DNA of 64,000 bases. Source: an uncultured Flavobacteriales bacterium. GTDB taxonomy: Bacteria; Bacteroidota; Bacteroidia; Flavobacteriales; Crocinitomicaceae. Below, one piece after another: positions 46,795-56,599 of this stretch. The notes beneath the pieces are model-generated. The model was not told the origin of the DNA and ran no database searches. It worked only from the letters and a program-made list of their open reading frames with translations. The DNA lies in assembly GCA_946482515.1 (NCBI GenBank), contig CAMLRS010000002.1, positions 310,001-374,000 of the forward strand, given 5' to 3'. Position numbers and translations under genes: made by a program. Every line of letters begins with the position of its first letter. Position 1 is the stretch's first letter.

Positions 46795-47403
46795 TTACTT
46801 AGAGTATAATTCGACGATCAGCTGCTCCTTGATGTTCTCAGGGATCATCTCACGGGAAGGTGTAGCAAGTACTTTACCTTCGTACTGTGACGGGTTCCAA
46901 TCCAGCCAGTCGTAACGCTTGTTAGAAGCTGTCAGGGAAGAAGCGATCGCTTCGAGTGACTTTGATTTCTCACGTACACCTACAACATCACCAACACGCA
47001 GTGTGTAAGAAGGGATGTTTACCACTTCTCCGTTTACTACAATGTGCTTGTGTGTAACGAGCTGACGAGCAGCGCGACGTGTAGGAGCAATACCCAGACG
47101 GTATACAGTGTTGTCCAGACGAGCTTCGCAAAGCTGGAGCAATACTTCACCGGTAATACCTTTCATGCGGGATGCTTTCTCGAACAGGTTAGAGAACTGA
47201 CGCTCGAGGATACCGTACGTGTATTTTGCTTTTTGTTTTTCACCGAGCTGGATAGCGTACTCAGACTGCTTTCCACCACGACGCTTGTTTGGACCATGTT
47301 GTCCTGGACCGTAAGCTCTTCTATCGAGTGACTTATCTGGTCCGAAAATTGGGTCTTTGAAACGACGAGCGATTTTCGACGTAGGCCCTGTATATCTTGC
47401 CAT
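46795..47403 (-). CDS. rpsD: 30S ribosomal protein uS4
   Basis: 202 residues: the N-terminal S4 part ([21 protein letters not shown]) and an S4 RNA-binding domain ([31 protein letters not shown]). It nucleates 30S assembly on 16S rRNA. The zinc cysteines of some S4 proteins are absent (C- form). It lies upstream of rpoA; gaps of 81 and 95 bp on either side are AT-rich. Confidence 0.98.
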   Translation of the reverse strand: MARYTGPTSKIARRFKDPIFGPDKSLDRRAYGPGQHGPNKRRGGKQSEYAIQLGEKQKAKYTYGILERQFSNLFEKASRMKGITGEVLLQLCEARLDNTVYRLGIAPTRRAARQLVTHKHIVVNGEVVNIPSYTLRVGDVVGVREKSKSLEAIASSLTASNKRYDWLDWNPSQYEGKVLATPSREMIPENIKEQLIVELYSK

Positions 47404-47484
47404 ATTAAATAAAAATAAAAGGGGGATTATGAATTAAGGCTTTTCCTTCGATAACCGGTTTCCCCTTTGAGTTAAAACTACTTA

Positions 47485-47871
47485 TTAAACGCGACGTCTT
47501 TTTGGAGGACGACATCCATTGTGTGGAAGTGGAGTAACGTCAATGATTTCTGTTACTTCGATTCCGTTATTGTGGATAGAACGGATCGCGGACTCGCGAC
47601 CTGCACCTGGTCCTTTAACGAACACTTTAACACGACGTAATCCGAAGTCATGTGCTTCTTTTGATGCATCCTCAGCCGCAACCTGTGCAGCGTAAGGCGT
47701 GTTCTTTTTAGAACCTTTGAAGCCCATCTTTCCAGCGGATGACCAGGAAATAACCTGACCAGCGTTGTTTGTCAAAGAAATAATGATGTTGTTGAAGGTA
47801 GCTTGAATATGCGCTTCACCATTAGCATCTACTTTGACAATTTTCTTCTTCTTTTGATTTGCTTTTGCCAT
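47485..47871 (-). CDS. rpsK: 30S ribosomal protein uS11
   Basis: 128 residues with [32 protein letters not shown] and the C-terminal [18 protein letters not shown]. It forms part of the 30S platform near the mRNA exit (anti-Shine-Dalgarno) region. The start is 11 bp after the rpsM stop. Confidence 0.98.
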   Translation of the reverse strand: MAKANQKKKKIVKVDANGEAHIQATFNNIIISLTNNAGQVISWSSAGKMGFKGSKKNTPYAAQVAAEDASKEAHDFGLRRVKVFVKGPGAGRESAIRSIHNNGIEVTEIIDVTPLPHNGCRPPKRRRV

Positions 47872-47882
47872 TTTACTAACTA

Positions 47883-48257
47883 TTATTTAGCTGCTTTTTT
47901 CTTGTTAGCAACTGTTTTTCTTCTACCTTTTCTCGTACGGGAGTTGTTCTTCGTACGCTGACCTCTCAGCGGCAGACCTGCACGGTGACGAATCCCACGA
48001 GTACATCCGATATCCATCAAACGTTTGATGTTCAGCTGGATTTCGGAACGGAGCTGACCTTCTGTTTTAACTTCCGCAATGGAGTTACGAATCTGAGCGA
48101 TCTGGTCGTCGTTCCAATCCTGCACCTTGATATTCTCATCGATACCATTGGCTGTCAGGATCTGCTTAGCCGTGCTACGGCCAATACCGAAGATGTAAGT
48201 CAAACCGATTACACCTCTTTTGTTTTTTGGTAGATCAATACCTGCAATACGTGCCAT
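47883..48257 (-). CDS. rpsM: 30S ribosomal protein uS13
   Basis: 124 residues, starting [25 protein letters not shown], with the helix-hairpin-helix part and the basic tail [23 protein letters not shown]. It contacts the 50S subunit and the P-site tRNA at the 30S head. Its ATG is 2 bp after the rpmJ stop. Confidence 0.98.
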   Translation of the reverse strand: MARIAGIDLPKNKRGVIGLTYIFGIGRSTAKQILTANGIDENIKVQDWNDDQIAQIRNSIAEVKTEGQLRSEIQLNIKRLMDIGCTRGIRHRAGLPLRGQRTKNNSRTRKGRRKTVANKKKAAK

Positions 48258-48259
48258 AA

Positions 48260-48376
48260 TTAACCTTGTCTTTGTTTGAGTTTAGGATTCTTTTTGTTAA
48301 TCACGTAAACTACTCCTTTTCTCTTAACGATCTTGCAGTCTGCAGTTCGTTTCTTTACTGAAGCTCTTACTTTCAT
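48260..48376 (-). CDS. rpmJ: 50S ribosomal protein bL36, zinc-free form
   Basis: 38 residues: [32 protein letters not shown] and LKQRQG. Of the four zinc ligands of the C+ form (C11, C14, C27, H32) only Cys14 remains; Thr, Asn and Leu replace the others. This C- form is common in Bacteroidota. Although short, the start, stop and conserved ends place it firmly between infA and rpsM. Confidence 0.95.
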   Translation of the reverse strand: MKVRASVKKRTADCKIVKRKGVVYVINKKNPKLKQRQG

Positions 48377-48414
48377 TTTGCTTTGTTTTTATCGGAATTC
48401 CTTCATACAAGCGG

Positions 48415-48633
48415 TTACTTGTAGCGGAAGGAAATACGTCCTTTTGTTAAGTCATACGGTGACATTTCCACTTTCACCCGGTCACCAGGGAGGATTTTGA
48501 TGTAGAACATCCGCATCTTCCCTGAAATGTGGGCGGTAATGATGTGCCCGTTTTCCAACTCTACGCGGAACATCGCGTTGGACAATGCCTCGATGATTGT
48601 TCCGTCCTGTTCTATTGAATTCTGTTTCGCCAT
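48415..48633 (-). CDS. infA: Translation initiation factor IF-1
   Basis: ATG at 48633 gives the usual 72 residues ([29 protein letters not shown]). A longer frame extends into secY and is not conserved. The S1-like OB fold ([35 protein letters not shown]) binds the 30S A site. It lies directly after secY; the map gene found between them in many bacteria is absent. Confidence 0.96.
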   Translation of the reverse strand: MAKQNSIEQDGTIIEALSNAMFRVELENGHIITAHISGKMRMFYIKILPGDRVKVEMSPYDLTKGRISFRYK

Positions 48634-48637
48634 GGTC

Positions 48638-49981
48638 TTAGAATCCGGATAATTCGTTTGCAGCTCTGCGGCCACGTACACGTGTTCCTTCCATCAAACC
48701 ATCCATGTGGCGGTTCAACAGGTAGGATTCGATTTGCTGCAGCGTATCAAGTACCACACCTACCATGATGAGCAGGGATGTACCACCGAAGAACATCTCG
48801 AAACCGGAAGTAATACCGGCAGCGTGAGCGACAGCTGGCAATACGGCAATGATCGCCAGGAACAATGATCCTGGGAGCGTAATGCGGGAAACGAGCGTAT
48901 CAATGTAGTTCGCTGTTTCTTCACCCGGACGAACGCCTGGGATGAATCCTCCGTTGCGCTTCAGATCGTCGGCCATTTTGCGTGGGTTGATCATGATCGC
49001 CGTATAGAAATACGTGAAGATGATGATCAGGAACGCCAGCAGACCGTTGTACCAAACACCGTAGATATCACCAAATTTCGCCTGGAACCAGGAAACATCG
49101 TTGGTGCCTGAGCCGGAGAACAGCATTACCGGGATGGTCATGATCGCCTGGGCGAAGATGATCGGCATTACACCGGAAGCGTTCACTTTCAGCGGCAGAT
49201 AGCTGCGAGCTCCCTGTGCATCCGCCTGACGGGCACCTACAACGCGTTTCGCTGTGTTGAGCGGAATTTTACGCACACCCTGTACGATAAGGATAGTTCC
49301 CAGTACGATCAGGATGAATACGACCATTTCCAGTACAATCACCAGCGGCTGGCTAAAGCCGAGCTCTGCGATGAAGGATTGTGGAAGACGAGCGAGGATA
49401 CCAACGGTGATCAATAAGGAAATACCATTACCGATACCACGGTCGGTGATACGCTCACCAAGCCACACAGCAAACATGGATCCAGCGATCAGAACGATCA
49501 CTGACTGTACCCACCACATGGTTCCCGGATCAGTTGGCAACGCCCCCTGGATGCCGGAAGCATACAAGGTAATGTAGCTTGGTGCCTGCAGGGCGCAGAT
49601 GATGATCGTCAGGATACGCGTGTAGTTGTTGATTTGTTTCCTTCCGGATTCTCCTTCATTCTGCATTTTCTGTACGGCTGGAACGGCCATACCGAGGAGC
49701 TGCATAATGATGGAGGCACTGATGTACGGCATGATCCCAAGTGCCATTACGGACACGTTGGTAAATCCGCCACCGGAAAACAGTGATAACAGGTCTTCGA
49801 TTCCGCCGCCGCCATTTCCTTTGCTCGCGCTATTCGCCAGAACAGCATCCGCGTTAACACCTGGAAGCATGATAAATGAACCAATGCGGTAAACGAGAAT
49901 AAGAGAAAGCGTAAGAATAATACGCTTTCTCAGTTCCTCGACTTTCCAGATATTTTTTATGTTTTGTATAAACCTTTTCAT
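48638..49981 (-). CDS. secY: Protein translocase subunit SecY
   Basis: 447 residues with ten hydrophobic helices. It has the plug/TM2 region ([29 protein letters not shown]), [19 protein letters not shown], and the cytoplasmic loop between helices 8 and 9 ([25 protein letters not shown]). It is the channel of the Sec machinery that would export the signal-peptide proteins in this window. It follows rplO, as in a standard spc operon. Confidence 0.98.
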   Translation of the reverse strand: MKRFIQNIKNIWKVEELRKRIILTLSLILVYRIGSFIMLPGVNADAVLANSASKGNGGGGIEDLLSLFSGGGFTNVSVMALGIMPYISASIIMQLLGMAVPAVQKMQNEGESGRKQINNYTRILTIIICALQAPSYITLYASGIQGALPTDPGTMWWVQSVIVLIAGSMFAVWLGERITDRGIGNGISLLITVGILARLPQSFIAELGFSQPLVIVLEMVVFILIVLGTILIVQGVRKIPLNTAKRVVGARQADAQGARSYLPLKVNASGVMPIIFAQAIMTIPVMLFSGSGTNDVSWFQAKFGDIYGVWYNGLLAFLIIIFTYFYTAIMINPRKMADDLKRNGGFIPGVRPGEETANYIDTLVSRITLPGSLFLAIIAVLPAVAHAAGITSGFEMFFGGTSLLIMVGVVLDTLQQIESYLLNRHMDGLMEGTRVRGRRAANELSGF

Positions 49982-50004
49982 AGAAAAAATGTCGGCAAAG
50001 TTAA

Positions 50005-50457
50005 TTAGATTTCTGATACATTCCCACCCTGAGCTTCAATTCCTGCTTTTGCAGTACTTGAAAACTTATGGGCTGTTACGTTCACTTTAGCTTTCAGCTC
50101 ACCACGACCGAGTACTTTCACCAGGTCATTGCGGGAGATCAAACCGTTTTCACGCAACACTTCGAGGGTAATATCAGTGATATTCTTACGCTCTGCGAGC
50201 GACTGAATAGCATCCAGATTAATTGCTTTATACTCGACTCTGTTAATATTCTTGAATCCGAATTTCGGCACACGACGCTGCAATGGCATCTGACCACCTT
50301 CGAAACCAATTTTTGTTGAGTAACCTGAGCGTGATTTCGCTCCTTTATGACCCCTTGTAGCTGTACCGCCACCACCGGAACCATGACCACGGCCGATACG
50401 CTTGTCTTTCAGTACCGATCCTTTGGCAGGCTTTAAATTATTCAAATTCATTGTCAA
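50005..50457 (-). CDS. rplO: 50S ribosomal protein uL15
   Basis: 150 residues, beginning NLNNLKPAKGSVLKDKRIGRGHGSGGGGTATRGHKGAKSR, the Gly/Arg-rich tail that threads into 23S rRNA, then GFEGGQMPLQRRVPKFGF. It is a late 50S assembly protein, placed between rpmD and secY. Confidence 0.98.
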   Translation of the reverse strand: MTMNLNNLKPAKGSVLKDKRIGRGHGSGGGGTATRGHKGAKSRSGYSTKIGFEGGQMPLQRRVPKFGFKNINRVEYKAINLDAIQSLAERKNITDITLEVLRENGLISRNDLVKVLGRGELKAKVNVTAHKFSSTAKAGIEAQGGNVSEI

Positions 50458-50474
50458 TTCGATTTAATGCGTTA

Positions 50475-50651
50475 TTAACCTACCACTTCGACCATGTGCG
50501 AGACCTTTTTGATCATGCCCATGATTTGTGGTGTTGCTTCTTTCTCAATAACCTGGTTCAATTTTCTAAAACCCAACGCCTTGATTGTAGCCTTTTGATC
50601 AGCTGGACGTTTGATAGCACTGCGAACCTGTTTGATTTTAATTGTTGCCAT
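50475..50651 (-). CDS. rpmD: 50S ribosomal protein uL30
   Basis: 58 residues: MATIKIKQVRSAIKRPADQK, then ATIKALGFRKLNQVIEKEAT and PQIMGMIKKVSHMVEVVG, all typical of bacterial L30. It lies between rpsE and rplO with short gaps; a stop is at 50475-50477. Confidence 0.96.
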   Translation of the reverse strand: MATIKIKQVRSAIKRPADQKATIKALGFRKLNQVIEKEATPQIMGMIKKVSHMVEVVG

Positions 50652-50662
50652 TCTACCTTGTT

Positions 50663-51181
50663 TTATCCGTTAAACACTTTATCCAATGAGATTCCACGCT
50701 GACGTGCTACTGTAACTGCATCGCGCATGTTTGCCAGGGCATCCATGGTTGCTTTTACTACGTTGTGTGGGTTGGATGATCCTTGAGATTTCGCCAATAC
50801 GTTGTGAATACCTACGCTCTCGAGTACAGCACGCATCGCACCACCGGCGATTACTCCTGTACCGTTTGTAGCTGGCTTCAGCAACACTTCCGCTCCACCG
50901 AATTTACCTTTTTGTGTGTGTGGAACCGTCCCTTTCAGGATCGGAACTTTGATCAGGTTCTTTTTCGCATCGTCGATTCCTTTTGTAATCGCTTCTGTTA
51001 CTTCTTTCGCCTTACCAAGACCGTGACCAACGATACCGTTTTCGTCACCTACCACCACAATAGCAGAGAAAGAGAATGTACGACCACCTTTTGTTACTTT
51101 GGTCACACGGTTCACTGCTACCAGTTTATCTTTCAGCTCGATATCCGAGGCTTTTACTTTGTTCATTGCTTGTTGTGCCAT
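50663..51181 (-). CDS. rpsE: 30S ribosomal protein uS5
   Basis: 172 residues. The N-terminal double-stranded-RNA-binding part ([39 protein letters not shown]) and the C-terminal [25 protein letters not shown] are intact. It is involved in decoding accuracy. It precedes rpmD. Confidence 0.98.
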   Translation of the reverse strand: MAQQAMNKVKASDIELKDKLVAVNRVTKVTKGGRTFSFSAIVVVGDENGIVGHGLGKAKEVTEAITKGIDDAKKNLIKVPILKGTVPHTQKGKFGGAEVLLKPATNGTGVIAGGAMRAVLESVGIHNVLAKSQGSSNPHNVVKATMDALANMRDAVTVARQRGISLDKVFNG

Positions 51182-51187
51182 GTCTTC

Positions 51188-51541
51188 TTAAAATTTAAGT
51201 CCGCCTTCGCGTGCAGAATCTGCCAATGATTTAACACGACCGTGGTACAGGTACCCGTTACGGTCAAATACTACTGATTCTACGCCTGCTTTCATTGCTT
51301 TTTCAGCGAGTTCTTTTCCTACAACAGCAGCTTGCTCAGTCTTGTTTTTCTTTGCAGCGGCTTTGTTATTATAGGAAGATGCAGCGGCCAAAGTTTTTCC
51401 TGTTGTATCGTCGATCAACTGCGCATAGATCTGCTTGTTGGAACGAAACACAGACAAACGTGGCAACGAAGAAGTTCCGGAGATTTTCTTACGGATTCTT
51501 CTTTTAATTTTTGCTCTTCTGTTTACTTTACTAAATGCCAT
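51188..51541 (-). CDS. rplR: 50S ribosomal protein uL18
   Basis: 117 residues, with a basic N-terminus ([39 protein letters not shown]) and the 5S-rRNA-binding C-terminal part ([32 protein letters not shown]). It lies 6 bp before rpsE. Confidence 0.98.
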   Translation of the reverse strand: MAFSKVNRRAKIKRRIRKKISGTSSLPRLSVFRSNKQIYAQLIDDTTGKTLAAASSYNNKAAAKKNKTEQAAVVGKELAEKAMKAGVESVVFDRNGYLYHGRVKSLADSAREGGLKF

Positions 51542-51558
51542 AACTTCTTTACTAAAAA

Positions 51559-52116
51559 TTATTTCTTACTTGCAGACTTACCGGCTTTTCTTCGGATGAT
51601 CTCACCTACGAAGCGAATACCTTTTCCTTTGTACGGTTCAGGTTTACGGAGGGAGCGAATTTTGGCGGCTACCTGACCAACCAGCTGCTTGTCATGTGAC
51701 TCAAGCGTTACAACCGGTGCTTTACCCTTCTGGGTGTCTGCAGATACCTTAATTTCTTTCGGAAGTTCAATAGCGATCGGGTGAGAATAACCGAGTGCGA
51801 GCTCCAGGAGTTGTCCTGTAGCGGTAGCACGGTAACCTACACCGATGACCTCCAATTCCTTCTTATACCCTTCGGAAACACCAATCACCATGTTTTGTAC
51901 CAATGCACGGTAAAGACCATGCTTGGAACGGTGCTCTGGCGCATCAGACGCGCGGCTAAAAGTGATTTCAGATCCTTCAATGTTTACTGTTACAGCAGTT
52001 GTGTCGAACTCCTGTGTCAGCTGACCTTTGGAACCTTTCGCGGAAATTACGTTTCCGTCCACCTTTACTTCAACTCCACTCGGGATTGTTACTGGGGATT
52101 TACCTATCCTTGACAT
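51559..52116 (-). CDS. rplF: 50S ribosomal protein uL6
   Basis: 185 residues. Two related alpha/beta domains are seen, with [16 protein letters not shown] at the start and the C-terminal [27 protein letters not shown]. It binds 23S rRNA helix 97 near the factor-binding centre. A 69-bp gap with a hairpin separates it from rpsH. Confidence 0.98.
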   Translation of the reverse strand: MSRIGKSPVTIPSGVEVKVDGNVISAKGSKGQLTQEFDTTAVTVNIEGSEITFSRASDAPEHRSKHGLYRALVQNMVIGVSEGYKKELEVIGVGYRATATGQLLELALGYSHPIAIELPKEIKVSADTQKGKAPVVTLESHDKQLVGQVAAKIRSLRKPEPYKGKGIRFVGEIIRRKAGKSASKK

Positions 52117-52138
52117 TGTTTATTTAATTACGAATTAC

Positions 52139-52168
52139 GGGTGACCGGCAGCCGTGGCTGCATCACCC
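52139..52168 (-). promoter_or_regulatory. Hairpin between rpsH and rplF
   Basis: The outer arms gggtga (52139-52144) and tcaccc (52163-52168) enclose gcagcc/ggctgc (52148-52153 with 52156-52161), with a 3:1 internal bulge. No T run follows in the minus direction, so it is not a terminator. It could stabilise or partition the mRNA or bind a ribosomal protein. Confidence 0.4.
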
Positions 52169-52185
52169 TGCATTCTCAGTTTTAC

Positions 52186-52584
52186 TTAATATACGTAGCA
52201 GAGTACTTCTCCACCAACGTTTTCTCTGCGTGCTTCTTTGTCGGTGATTACACCTTTAGACGTGGAAACGATCGCAATTCCCAATCCGTTCAGTACGCGC
52301 GGCATTTCTGTAGAGCCGCTGTACTTGCGAAGTCCCGGGCGTGATGCACGCTCGATTTTTGTAATCGCAGGCACTTTCGTGGACTGGTTGTATTTCAAAG
52401 CGATTTTGATTACGCCTTGTTTGTCATCTTCTTCGAATTTGTAATTCGTGATGTACCCCTGATCGAACAGGATGGCAGTGATCGCACGCTTAACGCCTGA
52501 TGATGGAATCTCCACCGTTTTCAGACGCGCCGCACTCGCGTTACGGATTCGTGTCAGATAATCTGCAATTGGATCTGTATACAT
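52186..52584 (-). CDS. rpsH: 30S ribosomal protein uS8
   Basis: 132 residues, starting YTDPIADYLTRIRNASAARLKTVEIPSSGVKR. The C-terminal GLGIAIVSTSKGVITDKEARRENVGGEVLCYVY holds the rRNA-binding STS motif. In E. coli S8 also represses its operon. Here hairpins lie on both sides of the gene. Confidence 0.98.
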   Translation of the reverse strand: MYTDPIADYLTRIRNASAARLKTVEIPSSGVKRAITAILFDQGYITNYKFEEDDKQGVIKIALKYNQSTKVPAITKIERASRPGLRKYSGSTEMPRVLNGLGIAIVSTSKGVITDKEARRENVGGEVLCYVY

Positions 52585-52621
52585 TGCTTCTTTTTGTTTC
52601 TATTAATTACTCAGTAGAGTT

Positions 52622-52643
52622 TCTCCCGATAGTTATCGGGAGA
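52622..52643 (-). repeat. Palindrome between rpsN and rpsH
   Basis: Ten-base arms (tctcccgata with ttatcgggaga minus its first t) meet around a central gt. In the minus direction no T run follows, and the operon continues, so this is not a terminator. It belongs to the cccgat-palindrome family (23450, 30924). Confidence 0.75.
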
Positions 52644-52646
52644 CTT

Positions 52647-52916
52647 TTACCAACTTGCTTTTTTAACTCCCGGGATCTTTCCTGCCAGGGCCATTTCACG
52701 GAAAGTTACACGTGAAAGACCGAACTGACGCATGTATCCGCGAGGACGACCTGTGAGACCGCAACGGTTGTGCACACGAACTTTAGAAGAGTTCGCTGGC
52801 AATTGCTGCAGTTTGTCCCATTCGCCGGCAGCTTTCAACTCAGCGCGTTTCGCTGCGTATTTCTCTACCAGTTTTTCTCTTTTGCGCTCACGCGCTTTCA
52901 TTGACTCCTTAGCCAT
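52647..52916 (-). CDS. rpsN: 30S ribosomal protein uS14, zinc-free form
   Basis: 89 residues, the long C- form without the two CxxC pairs: [19 protein letters not shown], then [27 protein letters not shown] and [18 protein letters not shown]. It is part of the 30S head. It lies 6 bp after rplE. Confidence 0.98.
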   Translation of the reverse strand: MAKESMKARERKREKLVEKYAAKRAELKAAGEWDKLQQLPANSSKVRVHNRCGLTGRPRGYMRQFGLSRVTFREMALAGKIPGVKKASW

Positions 52917-52922
52917 CTCTAC

Positions 52923-53474
52923 TTATTTTTTAATGAATGGGAAACCAAATGCGTCGAGCAAAGCTTTTCCTTCTTCATCGCTGTCTGCTGATGTAACGAA
53001 TGTGATGTCCATACCCATGATACGGCTCACTTTGTCGATATCGATCTCCGGGAAGATGATGTGTTCCTTCACACCGAGGTTGAAGTTTCCACGACCGTCG
53101 AAACCTTTCGGGTTGATTCCACGGAAGTCACGTGTACGTGGCAAAGCGATGGAAATGAAACGGTCCAGGAAGTCGTACATCTTATCTCCGCGAAGCGTAA
53201 CTTTCGTACCGATCGGCATTCCTTTACGCAGTTTGAAGTTCGAAACGTCTTTCTTAGAGTTTGTTGAGATAGCTTTCTGACCTGCGATACGCGAAACGTC
53301 AGCGATAGCGTTCTCAATGATTTTCTTATCAGCAACCGCATCACCCAATCCCTGGCTGATGACGATTTTCTGCAATCTAGGCACACGCATTACTGTCTTG
53401 TACCCAAATTTCTCAGTAAGCGCAGGAATGATCTCTGCTCTGTACTGGTCTTTCAGTCTTGGTGAATAACTCAT
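52923..53474 (-). CDS. rplE: 50S ribosomal protein uL5
   Basis: 183 residues, with [48 protein letters not shown] and the C-terminal [27 protein letters not shown]. It binds 5S rRNA and the P-site tRNA. Its ATG overlaps the rplX stop (ATGA). Confidence 0.98.
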   Translation of the reverse strand: MSYSPRLKDQYRAEIIPALTEKFGYKTVMRVPRLQKIVISQGLGDAVADKKIIENAIADVSRIAGQKAISTNSKKDVSNFKLRKGMPIGTKVTLRGDKMYDFLDRFISIALPRTRDFRGINPKGFDGRGNFNLGVKEHIIFPEIDIDKVSRIMGMDITFVTSADSDEEGKALLDAFGFPFIKK

Positions 53475-53794
53475 GACTTGATCTCCTCTCCTGATTTTTT
53501 AGAGTAACGTACTGATTTTCCTTTGGCATCAGTCTTACGACCAACGCGGGAAGCTTGTCCTTTTACCACTACCATCAGGTTGGAGATATGAATTCCTCCT
53601 TCCTTGTCAACGATCCCTCCGTTTGGCTCAGAAGCACTAGGCTTCGTATGGCGCTTAACGATGTTCACTCCGCTAACGGTAGCACGTTCTTTCTTTCTAT
53701 CAATCGTCAGGACAGTTCCTTCCTTCCCTCTTGACTCACCGCTCAATACTTTAACAGTGTCGCCGATTTTAATGTGTAATTTCTTCTGCATCAC
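53471..53794 (-). CDS. rplX: 50S ribosomal protein uL24
   Basis: 107 residues. The KOW motif region [37 protein letters not shown] is clear, followed by [11 protein letters not shown]. An assembly initiator of the 50S. Starts at 53794 or 53791 (two adjacent ATGs). Confidence 0.98.
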   Translation of the reverse strand: MMQKKLHIKIGDTVKVLSGESRGKEGTVLTIDRKKERATVSGVNIVKRHTKPSASEPNGGIVDKEGGIHISNLMVVVKGQASRVGRKTDAKGKSVRYSKKSGEEIKS

Positions 53795-53802
53795 TACTGG
53801 TA

Positions 53803-54171
53803 TTAAAGTACTTCGGGTGCGAGGGAAACAATCTTCATGTAATTGTTCTCACGCAGCTCACGAGCTACAGGTCCAAAAATACGGGTTCCTCTCATTTCCC
53901 CCGCCTGATTCAAGATAACGCACGCGTTATCATCGAAACGAATGTAAGAACCGTCAGGGCGGCGAACCTCCTTGCGTGTTCTTACAACAACCGCCTTGGC
54001 TACCGACCCTTTTTTAACGGCACCAGAGGGCATTGCGCTCTTAACAGCAACGACAATCTTGTCCCCAACAGAGGCATAGCGACGTTTTGTACCACCCAAT
54101 ACGCGGATGCACAGTACTTCTTTCGCTCCAGAGTTGTCAGCTACTGCAAGTCTTGATTCTTGTTGTATCAT
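53803..54171 (-). CDS. rplN: 50S ribosomal protein uL14
   Basis: 122 residues, starting [27 protein letters not shown], with [28 protein letters not shown] and [11 protein letters not shown]. It lies at the subunit interface (bridge B8). Confidence 0.98.
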   Translation of the reverse strand: MIQQESRLAVADNSGAKEVLCIRVLGGTKRRYASVGDKIVVAVKSAMPSGAVKKGSVAKAVVVRTRKEVRRPDGSYIRFDDNACVILNQAGEMRGTRIFGPVARELRENNYMKIVSLAPEVL

Positions 54172-54183
54172 TGCAACTAATTA

Positions 54184-54444
54184 TTATTTAGCTCTTTCAA
54201 TTACTTCTACTAACCTCCAGTTCTTGTTCTTAGACAAAGGACGGGTCTCCATGATCTTAACGGTATCACCGATATGGCAATCGTTATTTTCGTCGTGGGC
54301 GACAAATTTAGTAGTTTTTTTCACGAACTTACCATATTTCGGGTGCTTAACTTTACGTTCAACCGCTACAACGATGGATTTCTGCATCTTGTCGCTGGTT
54401 ACCACCCCGATACGCTCTTTTCTTAAATTACGCTTTTCTTCCAT
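54184..54444 (-). CDS. rpsQ: 30S ribosomal protein uS17
   Basis: 86 residues with an OB fold: [32 protein letters not shown] and the C-terminal [31 protein letters not shown]. It is an early 30S assembly protein and lies 27 bp after rpmC. Confidence 0.98.
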   Translation of the reverse strand: MEEKRNLRKERIGVVTSDKMQKSIVVAVERKVKHPKYGKFVKKTTKFVAHDENNDCHIGDTVKIMETRPLSKNKNWRLVEVIERAK

Positions 54445-54471
54445 TTCAAGCTTTTTTAATGACCCAAGCGA

Positions 54472-54666
54472 TTAAGCCTGGTTGTCACGTTTTTGTAATT
54501 CAGTCTTCAGTCGTGCGATGGAACGGCGTGTGTCACGAATCTGGATCGGGTTTTCCATTGGTGTTACCGAATGTCCGATTTTCATTTTCATGAGTGTTTC
54601 TGTTGCCGTTTCGATGCGCTTTTTCAGATCTTCTACTGAAAGCTTACTAATTTCCTGTTGTTTCAT
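54472..54666 (-). CDS. rpmC: 50S ribosomal protein uL29
   Basis: 64 residues, two helices: KQQEISKLSVEDLKKRIE and PMENPIQIRDTRRSIARLKTELQKR. It sits at the polypeptide exit tunnel, where trigger factor and SRP dock. It lies between rplP and rpsQ. Confidence 0.97.
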   Translation of the reverse strand: MKQQEISKLSVEDLKKRIETATETLMKMKIGHSVTPMENPIQIRDTRRSIARLKTELQKRDNQA

Positions 54667-54674
54667 CGCTTCAA

Positions 54675-55103
54675 TTATTTTCCTGGTACAACATAATCGT
54701 TACGCACGATGAACTTACATTTCACCGGCAGCTTCTGTGCAGCCAGACGAAGTGCTTCTTTTGCAACTTCATAAGGAACACCGTCTGCTTCAAACATGAT
54801 ACGGCCAGGACGTACAACTGCCACCCAGTGGCTAGGAGCACCTTTACCTTTACCCATACGTACTTCAGCAGGCTTGGATGTGATTGGCTTGTCTGGGAAA
54901 ATACGGATCCACACCTGTCCTTCACGTTTCATGTAACGGGTTACAGCGATACGTGAAGCTTCAATCTGGCGTGATGTAATCCATCCCGGCTCCAGGGTTT
55001 TGAGTCCGAAAGAACCGAAAGCGATAGTGGAGCCACGTTGTGCTTCACCGCGGTTACGGCCTTTTTGTACTCTTCTGAATTTGGTTCTCTTTGGAGATAA
55101 CAT
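54675..55103 (-). CDS. rplP: 50S ribosomal protein uL16
   Basis: 142 residues: [70 protein letters not shown] and a C-terminal [10 protein letters not shown]. It helps accommodate A-site tRNA. It lies between rpsC and rpmC. Confidence 0.98.
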   Translation of the reverse strand: MLSPKRTKFRRVQKGRNRGEAQRGSTIAFGSFGLKTLEPGWITSRQIEASRIAVTRYMKREGQVWIRIFPDKPITSKPAEVRMGKGKGAPSHWVAVVRPGRIMFEADGVPYEVAKEALRLAAQKLPVKCKFIVRNDYVVPGK

Positions 55104-55127
55104 CTTTCAAAATTTTAATGTGTGAAC

Positions 55128-55901
55128 TTACTTTTTCTTGTTACGGTTGTCTCCACGACCTCCGCCGCGGTTGTCTTTTCCACCTGGACGACGGTTTCCG
55201 CGATCGCCTCTGTCACCAGAAGGACCACCTTTAGCAGCCTGAGCAGCCATACCAACGTTTGGAGAAAGATCACGACGACCGTAAACTTCACCTTTACAGA
55301 TCCATACTTTGATACCGATCAGACCGTATGTAGTGAGTGCCTCACCTACTGCGTAATCGATATCAGCTCTGAACGTATGTAACGGAGTACGTCCATCTTT
55401 GTACATCTCTGAACGTGCCATTTCAGCACCATTCAGACGACCTGAGATTTTAATCTTGATACCTTCAGCTCCCATTCGCATGGTAGAACCGATAGCCATC
55501 TTGATTGCGCGACGGAATGAAATACGTGCTTCGAGCTGACGAGCGATACCATCGGCAACGAGGCGTGCATCCAGTTCAGGACGTTTTACCTCGAAGATGT
55601 TGATCTGGATCTCTTTCTTCGTCAGTTTTTTCAGCTCTTCTTTCAGCTTGTCGACTTCCTGACCACCTTTACCGATGATCACACCCGGACGAGCCGTGTT
55701 GATCGTTACGGTAACGAGCTTGAGGGTGCGCTCGATGATGATCTTTGCAATGCTCGCTCTTGACAAACGTGCATTCAGATACTTGCGGATCTGATCGTCC
55801 TCAACGATCTTGTCGCGGTAGTTGTCGCCACCATACCAGTTAGACTCCCATCCGTGGATGAAACCGAGTCTGTTTCCAATTGGATTCGTTTTTTGTCCCA
55901 T
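55128..55901 (-). CDS. rpsC: 30S ribosomal protein uS3 with Gly/Arg-rich tail
   Basis: 257 residues. The start [24 protein letters not shown] and the KH motif [21 protein letters not shown] are clear, then the C-terminal domain [20 protein letters not shown] region and [21 protein letters not shown]. The last 40 residues (from about 217) are rich in Gly, Arg, Asn and Asp ([28 protein letters not shown]). The tail makes it longer than E. coli S3 (233). Confidence 0.97.
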   Translation of the reverse strand: MGQKTNPIGNRLGFIHGWESNWYGGDNYRDKIVEDDQIRKYLNARLSRASIAKIIIERTLKLVTVTINTARPGVIIGKGGQEVDKLKEELKKLTKKEIQINIFEVKRPELDARLVADGIARQLEARISFRRAIKMAIGSTMRMGAEGIKIKISGRLNGAEMARSEMYKDGRTPLHTFRADIDYAVGEALTTYGLIGIKVWICKGEVYGRRDLSPNVGMAAQAAKGGPSGDRGDRGNRRPGGKDNRGGGRGDNRNKKK

Positions 55902-55910
55902 TTCTACTGA

Positions 55911-56303
55911 TTATTTAGCGTCTACAACGACAGTTACGTGATTTGATCTTTTTCTAACGCGGTAAGCACGTCCTTGCGGTGCAGTCTGGATACGCTTAAG
56001 CATACCTGCTGAACCTACTTCGATTGTTTTTACCACCAGATTCTGGTCTTCAATGCTCTTGCCTTCGTTTTTCGCTTCCCAGTTTGCGATAGCGGAACGA
56101 ACGAGTTTAGCAAGGCTTGTAGATGCATCCTTTGCATTGTGTTGCAGTATGTTCAGAGCTTTGTTCACTTCAACGCCACGTACGAGGTCTGCAACGAGTC
56201 TCATTTTACGCGGTGAAATCGAAGAGTTGTTCAAACGTGCGATCGCCGTTTGTGCCTTCTCCGCTTTCAGCTGTTCTGCTCTTAATTTTTTTCTAGCGCC
56301 CAT
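55911..56303 (-). CDS. rplV: 50S ribosomal protein uL22
   Basis: 130 residues, with SISPRKMRLVADLVRGVEVNKALNILQHNAKDASTSLAKLVRSAIANWE and the exit-tunnel beta-hairpin near LKRIQTAPQGRAYRVRKRSNHVTVVV. It reaches into the nascent-chain tunnel; macrolide-resistance changes map there. Confidence 0.98.
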   Translation of the reverse strand: MGARKKLRAEQLKAEKAQTAIARLNNSSISPRKMRLVADLVRGVEVNKALNILQHNAKDASTSLAKLVRSAIANWEAKNEGKSIEDQNLVVKTIEVGSAGMLKRIQTAPQGRAYRVRKRSNHVTVVVDAK

Positions 56304-56317
56304 GTCACTTGAATTTT

Positions 56318-56596
56318 TTATCTTTTCTTATCCTTTTTGTTACCACCATGACCACGGAAGTTACGCGTTGGGGAGAATTCACCCAGTTTGTGACCTACCA
56401 TGTTCTCTGTAACATACACAGGAATAAACTTATTCCCGTTGTGTACAGCAAACGTCAACCCGACAAAGTCCGGTGTGATTGTGGAAGCACGTGACCATGT
56501 TTTGATCACAGATTTGCTACCGTTTGCTTGTGCGTCATCCACGCGCTTTGCGAGCTTATAGTGAACGAACGGCGGTTTTTTCAACGAACGACTCAT
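56318..56596 (-). CDS. rpsS: 30S ribosomal protein uS19
   Basis: 92 residues: [73 protein letters not shown]. It is on the 30S head, near S13. It lies 3 bp after rplB. Confidence 0.98.
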   Translation of the reverse strand: MSRSLKKPPFVHYKLAKRVDDAQANGSKSVIKTWSRASTITPDFVGLTFAVHNGNKFIPVYVTENMVGHKLGEFSPTRNFRGHGGNKKDKKR

Positions 56597-56599
56597 ACC

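Noticed and set aside
52622..52643. Terminator in the spc operon
   Set aside because: No T run follows on either strand in the right position, and essential genes continue downstream without a new promoter.
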